This document shows positions 42,520 to 50,969 of a stretch of 64,000 bases of DNA, piece by piece. Position 1 is the first letter of the stretch; each line of letters begins with the position of its first letter. The notes below the pieces were generated by a model. That model had not been told where the DNA came from. It saw only the letters and a list, made by a program, of their open reading frames with translations, and did not search any database. The stretch comes from JBCCLJ01 sp039026915 (GTDB lineage: Bacteria; Acidobacteriota; Thermoanaerobaculia; Multivoradales; Multivoraceae), in the NCBI GenBank assembly GCA_039026915.1, contig JBCCLJ010000012.1, positions 1 to 64,000 of the forward strand. The letters are read 5' to 3'. The translations under genes and the position numbers were made by a program.

Positions 42520-43451
42520 GAAGTGCTCCTCTCGCGGGCCGAGAACCAATCGACGGTGTGGCGCAGTCCCTCTTCGAGGCTCGTCGGCGGCGCCCAGTCG
42601 AGCGCTGCCCGCGTCGCTGCCACGTCGGCTCGGCGGACCTGCTCCAAGGCGCGATCCGCTCGCGCCCCGAGCTGCGGCGCCGTACCACCGACGAGAGCAG
42701 CCAGAGTCTGCGCGACGTGCGCGACGCTGTGAAGCTCGCCGGTGCCCAGATCGATCTGTCGACCTTCGATCCCTTCGGCGAGCGCCATGTGCAGCAGCCC
42801 CTCGGCGACGTCCTCGACGTAGATCCAGTCGACGAGACGCGTGCCGCTGCTGAGCTGCGGAGCGCGCCCACGGAGCTGCTCCAACGTCACGTAGGGGACG
42901 AGCTTGTTCTCATCCTGGGGGCCGGGACCGTAGACCATGAAGATTCTTGCGAGGGTCACGGGAAGACCGTAGAGTTCCCGGAACAGCAGGCAATACGCCG
43001 TCGCAGCGGCCTTCGAGGCGGCATACGGCGAGCTCGGGGCCTCTCCCTCACCGAGCGTCGGCTCCTCGAGCGAGCCCGCCTGTACGAATCGACGACATCC
43101 GGTGCGCTCGAGCGCGCTCAGCAGATGGACCGTACCCAGCAGATTGCCCTCGAGAGCCGGCAGCACCAGATCAGCGTCTCGTGCTCCCTTCACCCAGCCC
43201 GCCAAATGAAAGACGAGCTCTGGTTCCACGCTCGCTACGAGCTCATCGCAAGCGACCCGCTGCGTCAGATCGACTTCGAGTCCCTCGACGCCCTCCAGAC
43301 CACCCTCCGGACGATCTGGCCAGCTCCGCGCGACGCCGGTCACGCGAGCACCGCGAGAGATCAGCGCACGGCACAGGTGGCGGCCCACGAAGCCGGTGGC
43401 GCCGGTCACCAGCACGGTGCGACCTTCGAAGGCGGAAGCGTCGAGAATCAT
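42516..43451 (-). CDS. NAD-dependent epimerase/dehydratase (extended SDR)
   Basis: The 311-residue product has the nucleotide-binding loop VTGATGFVGRHL, the catalytic YAASK motif, and an LARIFMVYGPG segment with LVDWIYVEDVAEGLLHMA, typical of extended SDR enzymes acting on NDP-sugars. The exact reaction (epimerase, dehydratase or reductase) is undetermined. It is the first gene of the overlapping operon with the PIG-L deacetylase and DUF885 genes, and is divergent from a glycosyltransferase by 47 bases. Confidence 0.9.
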   Translation of the reverse strand: MILDASAFEGRTVLVTGATGFVGRHLCRALISRGARVTGVARSWPDRPEGGLEGVEGLEVDLTQRVACDELVASVEPELVFHLAGWVKGARDADLVLPALEGNLLGTVHLLSALERTGCRRFVQAGSLEEPTLGEGEAPSSPYAASKAAATAYCLLFRELYGLPVTLARIFMVYGPGPQDENKLVPYVTLEQLRGRAPQLSSGTRLVDWIYVEDVAEGLLHMALAEGIEGRQIDLGTGELHSVAHVAQTLAALVGGTAPQLGARADRALEQVRRADVAATRAALDWAPPTSLEEGLRHTVDWFSARERSTS

Positions 43452-43498
43452 CGGATCGCAGCGTATCCCGAGGCCGTCGCTGCCCGGAAGGCGGCGGC

Positions 43499-44449
43499 GT
43501 GAGCCACGATCCGCAAGCTCAGGGCGCTCCCAGCGTCGCGATGCTCATCCTGAACTACAACGGTCGCGACGTGACGCTGCAGACGTTGGAGTCGGCGTGC
43601 TGCATGGACTACGGCAACGTGCAGGTCTACGTCATCGACAACGGCTGCACCGACGACTCCGTAGCGGCGATCGAGGAGCGCTTTCCCGAGGTCGAGCACC
43701 TTCACGTGCACCCCAACAAGGGCATCTCCTGGGGGCTCAACCACGGCATCCAGCATGCGCTCGAGGCGGAGTACGACTACCTTCTGCTCTGCAACAACGA
43801 CATCGAGGTCGCAGCAGACATGCTGACGCGCATGGTCGAAGTCGCCGAAAGCGATCCGACGATCGGCTGCGTCGGCCCCAAGTCCTACTACTACTCCGAT
43901 CGCGAGCGCCTGTGGTCGACCGGCGGCTGGCTGCGCTTCCGCGAGTCGATCACCAAGGAGCGGGGAGACGGCGAGCTCGATCGCGGACAGTACGACCGCG
44001 ACGAAGAGGTCGACTACGTCAACGGCTGCGCCATGCTCGTTCGTCGCGAGGCGGCCGAAGCGGCGGGTTTCTGGGACCCCACTTACTTCCTCGGGATCGA
44101 GGACGCCGACTTCTGCGTGCGCCTCAAGCGCTCCGGCTACCGCTGCTTCTACGCCCATCGCGCCCGTCTCTGGCACATGATCTCCCACTCGATCGGCGTC
44201 TACACACCGGGCCGGACCTTCCACACCGGTCGCAGTAGCGCGATCTTCGTGCGCAAGTACGCCCGCTGGCACGAGTGGCTCTCCGTCGCCATCTGGCTCG
44301 GCGCCGCGATTCCGTGGGCGTGGCTGCGCGAGCTGCGCCGAGGCAACCAGAGCGCCGCGACGTCCAAGCTCCGAGGCTTTCTGGAGGGACTGCGCGTCGA
44401 GCTGAGCCCCATCCCCAGTCACTACCCCCTGGCACCGCGGCCGCGATGA
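43499..44449 (+). CDS. Family 2 glycosyltransferase
   Basis: The 316-residue product starts at GTG 43499; the glycosyltransferase strand VAMLILNYNGRD begins shortly after it. The GT-A pattern is clear: YVIDNGCTDDS, PNKGISWGLNHGI, LLLCNNDIEV (the DxD-like metal site), DYVNGCAMLVRREAAEAAGFWD and GIEDADFCVRLKRSGYRCFYAH (ED-D catalytic base region). This resembles rhamnosyltransferase-like GT2 enzymes. A weak hydrophobic helix (WLSVAIWLGAAIPWAWL) near the C-terminus may touch the membrane. It overlaps the following sulfatase-like gene by 4 bases. Confidence 0.9.
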   Translation: MSHDPQAQGAPSVAMLILNYNGRDVTLQTLESACCMDYGNVQVYVIDNGCTDDSVAAIEERFPEVEHLHVHPNKGISWGLNHGIQHALEAEYDYLLLCNNDIEVAADMLTRMVEVAESDPTIGCVGPKSYYYSDRERLWSTGGWLRFRESITKERGDGELDRGQYDRDEEVDYVNGCAMLVRREAAEAAGFWDPTYFLGIEDADFCVRLKRSGYRCFYAHRARLWHMISHSIGVYTPGRTFHTGRSSAIFVRKYARWHEWLSVAIWLGAAIPWAWLRELRRGNQSAATSKLRGFLEGLRVELSPIPSHYPLAPRPR

Positions 44450-45927
44450 TGTCCCTGGGCAACGACGGACGGCGGCAGCGCCGCGAAAACGTCGGCCGAG
44501 GCCGCCGGAGGCTGGACGCCTGCGGGTCAGGGCTCGTAACACGACACAGAGCGTTCCTCCTGCTCGCCTGCGCCGCAGTGGCCCTGTTGGCCGGCTGTCG
44601 GCGCGAGACCGAGCCTCCCAGGCATCTACTCCTCGTGACTTTCGACACCCTGCGCGCCGACCACATGTCGCTCGTCGGCTATCCCCGACAAACGACGCCC
44701 CGGCTCGAGGAGTTCGCCGACGGCGGCTTGTCGTTCGAGCGCGCCTTCGCGCAGTGGCCCAAGACCGGCACCTCCTTCGCCTCGATCTTTTCGGGCCTCT
44801 ACCCTCAGACCACCGGACTGACGCACCGCGCGGCGCTCCTGCTGCCCAGCAGCCTGCCGATCCTCCCGGAGCTGCTGCAGTCGCAGGGCTTCACGACCGT
44901 CGCCGTCGTCTCCAACCCGGTGCTGTCGAAGGAGCTCGGCTGGAGTCGCAACTTCGACGAGTACCTCCAAACCTGGACGGACACCAGCAGCAACGACCCC
45001 TTCCACTACCGGCCGCAGATCAACGCTCTCCGCGTCAATGAGCTCGCCCTCGACCTCCTCGACCGACACCGTGAAGATGAGCGCCTCTTCGCCTGGATCC
45101 ACTACTCCGACCCGCATGCTCCCTACCTCCTTCCCGAAGGTCGGGAGAACCCGTTCGAAGGAGACGCCTGGTTCGCCGACGGCCCCGATCTCGAGCCGGA
45201 CCTCGCCGGCACCCGAGGTCGAGCCATTCCCGGAGTCTCGAGCCTCCGTGAGTACGTCTCGCTCTACGACGCCAACGTGCTGGTCGCCGACGAGGCTGCG
45301 GGCCAGCTGCTCGATCACGCAGAGAGTCTCGGTCTACTCGAGGACGCTGCGGTCGCGATCACCGCGGATCACGGCGAGAGCCTCGGAGAGCATCGGCTCT
45401 TCTTCGAGCACGGCCCGCTTCCCCACGACCCTGGTGTCCACGTGCCTCTCGTTCTTCGCGGCACCGGAGTGCCGGCCGGCACGACCCTCTCTGGGCCCGT
45501 GGCACTGGTGGACCTGCTGCCAACACTCTGCGGATGGCTGAACGTCATCTGCCCGGAGGGCGACGGCGAGTCGCTCGCACGCTTCTACGACGGTCGGCCC
45601 GTTGGCCAGGCGGCCCTCGCCTTCTCCGAAGCCGGTCACAGACCCAACCACTTTCGGATGGTCTGGGACGAGCGCTTCAAGCTCGTCTACAGGTCTCTGC
45701 GCAAGGCGTCCTTCCCCGACCCCGACGCCACGTTCGAGCTCTTCGATCTCACGACGGATCCGCAGGAGCGCCGCAACGTGATCGACGACTTCCCTGAAGA
45801 TGCGCGACGCCTCCAACGGGCTCTCGTCGACTGGGTGCGCAGCGCGCGCAAACCGGGAGAGGACGATTCACCTCTCAGTCCAGCTCAGAAACAGGCACTC
45901 GAAGCCATGGGCTACGCCACCCAGTGA
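44446..45927 (+). CDS. Sulfatase/alkaline phosphatase-superfamily lipoprotein
   Basis: The 493-residue product starts at an ATG overlapping the glycosyltransferase stop. It has a lipoprotein signal (LLAGC, Cys51), preceded by an unusually long basic region. The metal-site residues are visible in VTFDTLRADHMS and ITADHGESLGEH. The nucleophile region reads WPKTGTSFASIFSGLYP, with Thr107 at the place where classical sulfatases carry the formylglycine Cys or Ser in CxPSR. It therefore resembles phosphotransferase- or Thr-type sulfatase-fold enzymes more than true sulfatases. It may modify a surface glycan with the adjacent glycosyltransferase. Substrate is unknown. Confidence 0.85.
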   Translation: MMSLGNDGRRQRRENVGRGRRRLDACGSGLVTRHRAFLLLACAAVALLAGCRRETEPPRHLLLVTFDTLRADHMSLVGYPRQTTPRLEEFADGGLSFERAFAQWPKTGTSFASIFSGLYPQTTGLTHRAALLLPSSLPILPELLQSQGFTTVAVVSNPVLSKELGWSRNFDEYLQTWTDTSSNDPFHYRPQINALRVNELALDLLDRHREDERLFAWIHYSDPHAPYLLPEGRENPFEGDAWFADGPDLEPDLAGTRGRAIPGVSSLREYVSLYDANVLVADEAAGQLLDHAESLGLLEDAAVAITADHGESLGEHRLFFEHGPLPHDPGVHVPLVLRGTGVPAGTTLSGPVALVDLLPTLCGWLNVICPEGDGESLARFYDGRPVGQAALAFSEAGHRPNHFRMVWDERFKLVYRSLRKASFPDPDATFELFDLTTDPQERRNVIDDFPEDARRLQRALVDWVRSARKPGEDDSPLSPAQKQALEAMGYATQ

Positions 45928-46079
45928 CCTCCGGGAACATATTGCTTGAGGCGAATGCTTCTTTGACATATCCTTGAGCTTCTATGGGCGGCTTGTTAGC
46001 CTCCGGTCGCCACCCCCTGAGAAGCCCTCGATTTCTGGTACATAAACTTCTCAAAACAAACATCTTAGGTGCAAATCCC

Positions 46080-47429
46080 ATGAACATGCGTCGACTCGCA
46101 GCCCTTCTAGCGATGGTTCTTTTCGCCCTAGCGGCCGCCCCCGCGACCGCCGGAACCGTCTATGTCACGCTGGCAATGAACGCCACGATCGGCGGAGAGG
46201 CCTACGAAACGGTCCTCACCGTCACCAACCCTTCGGAAGAGGACAAGAGCTTCACCTCCAACTTCATCCTCGGCGCGACCGACGGCGCCGACCGCGAAGA
46301 GGGTGAGGAGTACCCCGAGACGACGATCCCCGCCGGATCGACACGCATCCTCACCGGACTGATTCCGGAAGGCTCGACGGGCCTGCTCGAGATCACCGGC
46401 GACCCCGAGCTCCTGATTCGGGCCACCCTGCAGCGCGACCGCGGCAGCGCACCCGGCGCAGAGGTCCCCGTCGTCACGTCGGACAACGTCGTTCCGGCCC
46501 TCACCGACGTCTACCTCAAGGGCATTCGCAAGGACGGCAACCGCACGAGCGGCCTCGGCATCGCCAACCTGAGCAACGAATCGATCAACTGCCGCATCGA
46601 CGCCGAGACGGCGGCCGGCGGCGTGCTCACCAACACGCGACCGGTCTCTCTGCAGCCTCTCTCGATGCTCTACACGTCCGACTTCCTGGCCTGGATCGGC
46701 AACCAGAGCGGCGCCGACGTCATTGCGGTCGTGCGCTGCTCCGGCGAGAGCTTCCCCTTCGCCCACGTGCTCAATCGCCAGAGCGGCGCCGTCGCGGCGA
46801 TCGACCCGGCCACTTCGCTCGACTCGCGCCTCATCCCACCGGGCGTGCAGCTGCCCTGCCCGCCGGGCGCCGTCTGCTTCGAGCGCCAGGGCATCTTCCA
46901 CGAGCCCAGCGGCTCGAACCCGGCCTTCAAGACCAACATCCCGCTCGAGCCGGGCGTCACGTATCGCAGCATCCGCGTCCAGCTCACCTTTCGGCACGGC
47001 GGCTGGTTCGGTCCCCTGCAGGACGGCATCCACAACTTCTTCTGGATCTTCGATCGTGACTGGGCCGGCACCTACGGCTACATGAACGCGCGCGGACCCA
47101 ACCGCAACATCGTGACCATGCTCACCAAGGCCGGACTGAGCGGCACCGACACGAGCCGTCCGAAGGTGAACTTCGGCCTTTCGCCCGGCTCGACGTACGT
47201 CGTCGACTACCTCTACGACCTGAACAGCGGCAACATCGAGGGGACCGTCTCGACGCCCAACGGCACGGTGGTGGCTCGTCTCTTCGACGTCACCCGCGCC
47301 AGCGCCATTGGTCGCAGCGGCGCGCTGACCCTCTGGGTCGGCAACCCGGACGAGCGCAGCAAGGGCGCCTTCGAGGTTCCGTCTCTCGGCTGGGACTACT
47401 CGAACCTGCGCATCGAAGTCAGCCCCTGA
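46080..47429 (+). CDS. Exported protein of unknown function (449 aa)
   Basis: I do not recognise a family. The product has a signal peptide (residues 3-25, cleavage near ATAG) and a beta-rich mature chain. Features are an Ig-like N-terminal segment (YVTLAMNATIGGEAYETVLTVTNPSEE), a region of acidic repeats, and a C-terminal domain with FRHGGWFGPLQDGIHNFFWIFDRDW, rich in aromatic residues and reminiscent of a carbohydrate-binding fold, though that is only resemblance. A small AT-rich patch (45928-46079) precedes the gene, with TTGACA at 45963 but no matching -10 at the right spacing. It is followed by a terminator. Confidence 0.75.
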   Translation: MNMRRLAALLAMVLFALAAAPATAGTVYVTLAMNATIGGEAYETVLTVTNPSEEDKSFTSNFILGATDGADREEGEEYPETTIPAGSTRILTGLIPEGSTGLLEITGDPELLIRATLQRDRGSAPGAEVPVVTSDNVVPALTDVYLKGIRKDGNRTSGLGIANLSNESINCRIDAETAAGGVLTNTRPVSLQPLSMLYTSDFLAWIGNQSGADVIAVVRCSGESFPFAHVLNRQSGAVAAIDPATSLDSRLIPPGVQLPCPPGAVCFERQGIFHEPSGSNPAFKTNIPLEPGVTYRSIRVQLTFRHGGWFGPLQDGIHNFFWIFDRDWAGTYGYMNARGPNRNIVTMLTKAGLSGTDTSRPKVNFGLSPGSTYVVDYLYDLNSGNIEGTVSTPNGTVVARLFDVTRASAIGRSGALTLWVGNPDERSKGAFEVPSLGWDYSNLRIEVSP

Positions 47430-47458
47430 GCCGCGTCTCAGAACGGCCCTTCAACGGC

Positions 47459-47492
47459 GGCTCGGAGCCTTCGCGGCTTCGAGCCGCTTTTT
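47459..47492 (+). terminator. Intrinsic terminator after the 449-aa exported protein
   Basis: GCGGCT (47473-47478) pairs with AGCCGC (47482-47487) over a TCG loop, followed by TTTTT. A second small hairpin (GGCTC/GAGCC) lies just upstream at 47459-47469. Confidence 0.75.
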
Positions 47493-47610
47493 CGTGGCAG
47501 CGACTCTGTGGAATGTGCCCGGGGGCCGGTAGGGTTGAACGAGAGCGCGGCCTGCCGGCCACGTGACTTCCCGCCGGCCGGCCGGTCCAAACCCAGTGAG
47601 GAGGCCCACT

Positions 47611-48708
47611 GTGAACACCTATCGCCCTGAAAACAACGCATTCAACGCCGCAAAGCCCCTGCGTTTTGCCGCTTTCCTCGTTCTCGTCGCGACGGTCGTG
47701 TCCGCGCCTCTCTGGAGTCAGCGTCGTCAGATTCAACGCGGCCAGGGCGGCGGACCGCCGATTGCGGCGCTCGAGATTCACGTCGAAGACATGTCGACCG
47801 GCGACATCATCGCCAGAATCAGCCCCAAGGACACACTCGAAGTCGTCGCAGGGCAGCGCCTGCGCTTGCGCATGGTCGGCCTTCCCGCCGGCAACGTGCG
47901 CGCGCCGCGCTATCCCAGCACCCGCTTCTGGATGGAGCGCCAGGTGCGTCAGGTGAACGTCGAGCGCATCAACGAGCAGGTCGGAGCGATCATCGTCAAC
48001 ACCGTGAGGCCTCACACCGGTCCTGGCGCTGCGCCGATCCTCTTCGAGGTGGTCGACCCGATCCAGATCGACGCGCGGCAGAAGACCGGCCGCGTCTACC
48101 TGAAGGTCGTACCGGCGCGGGCTGCCGCCCCCGCGCCCGACCAGGAGGTCGTGAGAGAGCGCGAGCGCCGCGGCGTCACACTGTTCGAAGACGCCGGCTT
48201 TCGCGGTCGCAGCTACACGGTCTACTCCGACCGCAACGACCTGCGCGGCACGCCGATCGGCAACGACCGCGCGACCTCGATCCGCGTCGACCCGGGCTGT
48301 GAAGCAATCGTCTACGAAGACATCGAGTACCGTGGACGCTCGGCGGTGATTCGCGCCGACGCCGCGGCGATCGACGACTTCGGCATCGGCAACGACACGC
48401 TCTCGTCGATTCGCGTCGTCTGCGGACGCGACCGCAACCAGCGCGGCGTCACGCTCTTCGACGGCGTCGACTTCAGCGGCAACTACGAGTTCTTCGCAGC
48501 GGACGATGCGGGCCTCGGTGACAACGTCATCGGCAACGACCGCGCCCGTTCGGTTCAGGTCGATCGCGGCTGCGTCGCCGTGCTCTACCGCGACGCCAAC
48601 TTCCGCGGCGGCTCCACCGAAGTCGCCCGCGACCTGGCGACGCTCAACGGCACACCCGTCGGTAACGACGGCGCAACGTCGATCCGCGTCGACTGCCGCG
48701 GGCGTTGA
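47611..48708 (+). CDS. Exported beta/gamma-crystallin-type protein with four calcium motifs
   Basis: The 365-residue product (GTG 47611, GAGGAGG upstream) has a signal or membrane-anchor segment (residues 18-33), a beta-rich central part and two C-terminal beta/gamma-crystallin domains. Each domain contains two Greek-key halves with GVTLFE-type starts. The four calcium-type motifs of form N-D-x-x-S/T-S are NDRATS, NDTLSS, NDRARS and NDGATS, matching the (N/D)(N/D)xx(S/T)S signature. It is likely a calcium-stabilised extracellular protein. The N-terminal 190 residues have no recognised domain. Neighbour genes give no functional hint. Confidence 0.82.
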   Translation: MNTYRPENNAFNAAKPLRFAAFLVLVATVVSAPLWSQRRQIQRGQGGGPPIAALEIHVEDMSTGDIIARISPKDTLEVVAGQRLRLRMVGLPAGNVRAPRYPSTRFWMERQVRQVNVERINEQVGAIIVNTVRPHTGPGAAPILFEVVDPIQIDARQKTGRVYLKVVPARAAAPAPDQEVVRERERRGVTLFEDAGFRGRSYTVYSDRNDLRGTPIGNDRATSIRVDPGCEAIVYEDIEYRGRSAVIRADAAAIDDFGIGNDTLSSIRVVCGRDRNQRGVTLFDGVDFSGNYEFFAADDAGLGDNVIGNDRARSVQVDRGCVAVLYRDANFRGGSTEVARDLATLNGTPVGNDGATSIRVDCRGR

Positions 48709-48727
48709 GGAGCCGGAGGGCGGCTCC
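48709..48727. other. Hairpin immediately after the crystallin gene
   Basis: GGAGCCG (48709-48715) and CGGCTCC (48721-48727) form a perfect 7-bp stem with a 5-nt loop right after the stop codon. No T-run follows, so it is either a mRNA 3'-end structure or a weak terminator. The convergent gene ends at 48808. Confidence 0.4.
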
Positions 48728-48807
48728 CAACGGGGCCGCTCTCGTTCCGCCGCTGCCGGTCCGGCGCGCCACCACCGCGCTCGGCGCAGAGACAGACCGG
48801 CGGCAGA

Positions 48808-49803
48808 CTACTCCGGACCTTTCGCCGCCTCACGCGGTTCGCTCGCAAGCGCGCGCATAGGGTTCCAGGGCGGCATGATGAAGCGTTCGACCGTCGTCGA
48901 GAAGCGCGCGCCTCCAGGGAACGAGACGCCCTTGTCCAGCCGGCCGCCGAGGCCCTGAATCGGTTCGTTCCAGGGGCTCTTCCAGAGGGCGAAGCTCTCC
49001 GCTTCGCGATGATCCGGCGGCTCGAGCTCACGGAACGTGTAGCGGAGCCAGCAGCGCGGATCGGAGCTCGCCACCCCTCTAAGGAAGGGAGCGCGGTCGG
49101 CTTCGCCCGGCTGAATGATGTCGATACGGAAGGTGACGCTGGCGTTCGTTTCAGCTGCCAAGGGCACGAGCCGGAGGACACCCCCGTAGTGAGCATGCCC
49201 CATCGGACCTTCGAGCTTTCTCACCGGCCGCACCGATTTGGCCTCGGCTTCGAGCCGGGCAATCTCTCCACGACAGTGCCCCCGCGCCGGTTCGAAACGT
49301 TCGAGCATCTCGACCTCGAGGGCACGACGCGCCGCCGCGTCCCAGGTGTGCGTGACCGTCGGTGGACCGAGGCTTGTCATCAGATCTCGGCGACGACTGA
49401 GCGGCGCAATGTTCTTGCGGCATTCCGAGAGGTGGATCGTGTCCCCATGAGCCAACACAACCTGGCGTCCTTGGTGCCACCGCTGGTAGCCGAACTCGGC
49501 ATAGTCCTTGAGCCACGCGGTGCGAGCCTCCGTGTTCCAAGCGGAGTGCACGAGCACGAGCCTGCGCCTCATCCTCTGGTCGTACTTCGAGACTCGACCG
49601 TCACTCTGTCGCTGCTCCCACACCTGCAGGTAGGGCTCGGAGTAGATCGGCTCGACGATGAGCACGGGCTTGCTCTCCCTGACGTGTTGCGCGAACACTT
49701 CGTCGAAGCCCACCTTGCGAGGGATGCAGGTGCCGCTTCGGGCCTCCGCGGCAGCAGAGGCCGAGAGCGCCAGCACGACGAACAAGAGCCGCAGCCGTGT
49801 CAT
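48808..49803 (-). CDS. Exported protein of unknown function (331 aa)
   Basis: No family is recognised. The product starts with a signal peptide (LLFVVLALSASAAAEA) and has an even mix of polar residues with two isolated Cys (in GTCIPRK and DPRCWLRY). A helical segment runs through WDAAARRALEVEMLERFEPARGHCRGEIARLEAEAKSV. The C-terminus is Pro-rich and basic. It is convergent with the crystallin gene and followed at 49856 by the histidinol-phosphate aminotransferase gene. Confidence 0.7.
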   Translation of the reverse strand: MTRLRLLFVVLALSASAAAEARSGTCIPRKVGFDEVFAQHVRESKPVLIVEPIYSEPYLQVWEQRQSDGRVSKYDQRMRRRLVLVHSAWNTEARTAWLKDYAEFGYQRWHQGRQVVLAHGDTIHLSECRKNIAPLSRRRDLMTSLGPPTVTHTWDAAARRALEVEMLERFEPARGHCRGEIARLEAEAKSVRPVRKLEGPMGHAHYGGVLRLVPLAAETNASVTFRIDIIQPGEADRAPFLRGVASSDPRCWLRYTFRELEPPDHREAESFALWKSPWNEPIQGLGGRLDKGVSFPGGARFSTTVERFIMPPWNPMRALASEPREAAKGPE

Positions 49804-49855
49804 CCGCTGAGCCTAGCCGACGGCTTCCCTCGGCACAAAGGTCGACCGGGCGCGT

Positions 49856-50962
49856 TCAACGTCCTGTCAGGAAGTCCTTCAGCCCGGCCAGCAGACGGTC
49901 GTTCGCCTCGCGGGAACCGACGTTGATCCGCACGTGGCGCTCGAGACCGAGATCGTCCAAAGGACGAATCAGCACGCCGTGATCGGTCAAACGCGACGCT
50001 GCCTCCTGCGCTGCGACGGGCAGCTCGACACAGAGGAAGTTGGTCTCACTCGGGAGCGGTTCGAGGCCGAGACTCTGCAGTCCCTGCTGAAGACGATCGC
50101 GTTCGCCGAGCACGAACTCCGCGACCCGCTCGACGTACCGCGCGTCGCCGACCGCAGCGATGCCGGCGGCCAGATGGAGGCGGCTCAAGTGGAAGGCGCG
50201 GTGCCTCCGAGCCGCGAGATCGAGCAGCTCCGGCGGCCCGAGGGCGTAGCCGAGTCGCAGGCCAGCGAGCCCGTAGGCTTTCGACAGACTGTGCACGACG
50301 AGGAGGTTCGGCCGGCCCGCGGCAACCTGAGCGAGAGTGTCCGGTGCATCCGGCGAGCGCACGAACTGGTGATACGCCTCGTCGGCGAGCAGAATGACGC
50401 GCTCCGGCAGGTGCTCGAAGAGCGTGGCCATCTCCTCGGCGGTGACGCCGACGCCGCTCGGATTGTTGGGATTGCACACCCAGACCATGCGCGTGCGCTC
50501 AGTCACCGCAGCCAGCAGGCCTTCGACGTCGAGTCGAAAGCTCGGCCGCAGGAGCGGTACGTCGACTACCTCGCCACCCTCGAGACCGACGATGCGCGGC
50601 GAGGCCTCGAAGGTCGGCAGACTGAGCACGACTTCTTCGCCGGGCTCGACGAAGCTGCGCGTCAGCAGCTCGAGCACCTCGTAGGCGCCCGCGCCCGTGA
50701 GCACGTGCTCGGGGCCCAAACCCCGCCCGATCTGAGCAGCGATCGCCGCACGCAGATCATCGTCTGCGAAGGTCGGGTAGTCGCCGAGCCGCTCGGACTC
50801 CTCTCGCACCGCGTCGCGCACCGCCGGCGACGGGCCCAGCGGACTCTCGTTGAAGGAGAGACGATCGATGCGTTCGAGCCCACGCTCCTGCGCCATCTGG
50901 CGACGCGACGGCCGATTGAAAAACCGGGGAAAGCCCTCGAGGCGGTCGCGCAAGCGGCTCAC
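49856..50962 (-). CDS. hisC: Histidinol-phosphate aminotransferase family protein
   Basis: The 368-residue PLP protein starts with GTG at 50962, 7 bases after the methyltransferase stop. It has the class I/II aminotransferase pattern: FNESPLGPSP, LTGAGAYEVLELLTRSF, VWVCNPNNPSG (PLP-contact Asn), LADEAYHQF (Asp/Tyr) and the PLP Lys228 in HSLSKAYGLAGLRLGY, followed by the C-terminal RINVGSREAND Arg. The LSKAYGLAGLRLGY form is typical of HisC. No other histidine gene lies nearby, so it may act on another phosphorylated or aromatic amino acid. The enzyme is cytoplasmic. Confidence 0.83.
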   Translation of the reverse strand: MSRLRDRLEGFPRFFNRPSRRQMAQERGLERIDRLSFNESPLGPSPAVRDAVREESERLGDYPTFADDDLRAAIAAQIGRGLGPEHVLTGAGAYEVLELLTRSFVEPGEEVVLSLPTFEASPRIVGLEGGEVVDVPLLRPSFRLDVEGLLAAVTERTRMVWVCNPNNPSGVGVTAEEMATLFEHLPERVILLADEAYHQFVRSPDAPDTLAQVAAGRPNLLVVHSLSKAYGLAGLRLGYALGPPELLDLAARRHRAFHLSRLHLAAGIAAVGDARYVERVAEFVLGERDRLQQGLQSLGLEPLPSETNFLCVELPVAAQEAASRLTDHGVLIRPLDDLGLERHVRINVGSREANDRLLAGLKDFLTGR

Positions 50963-50969
50963 GACGGGC

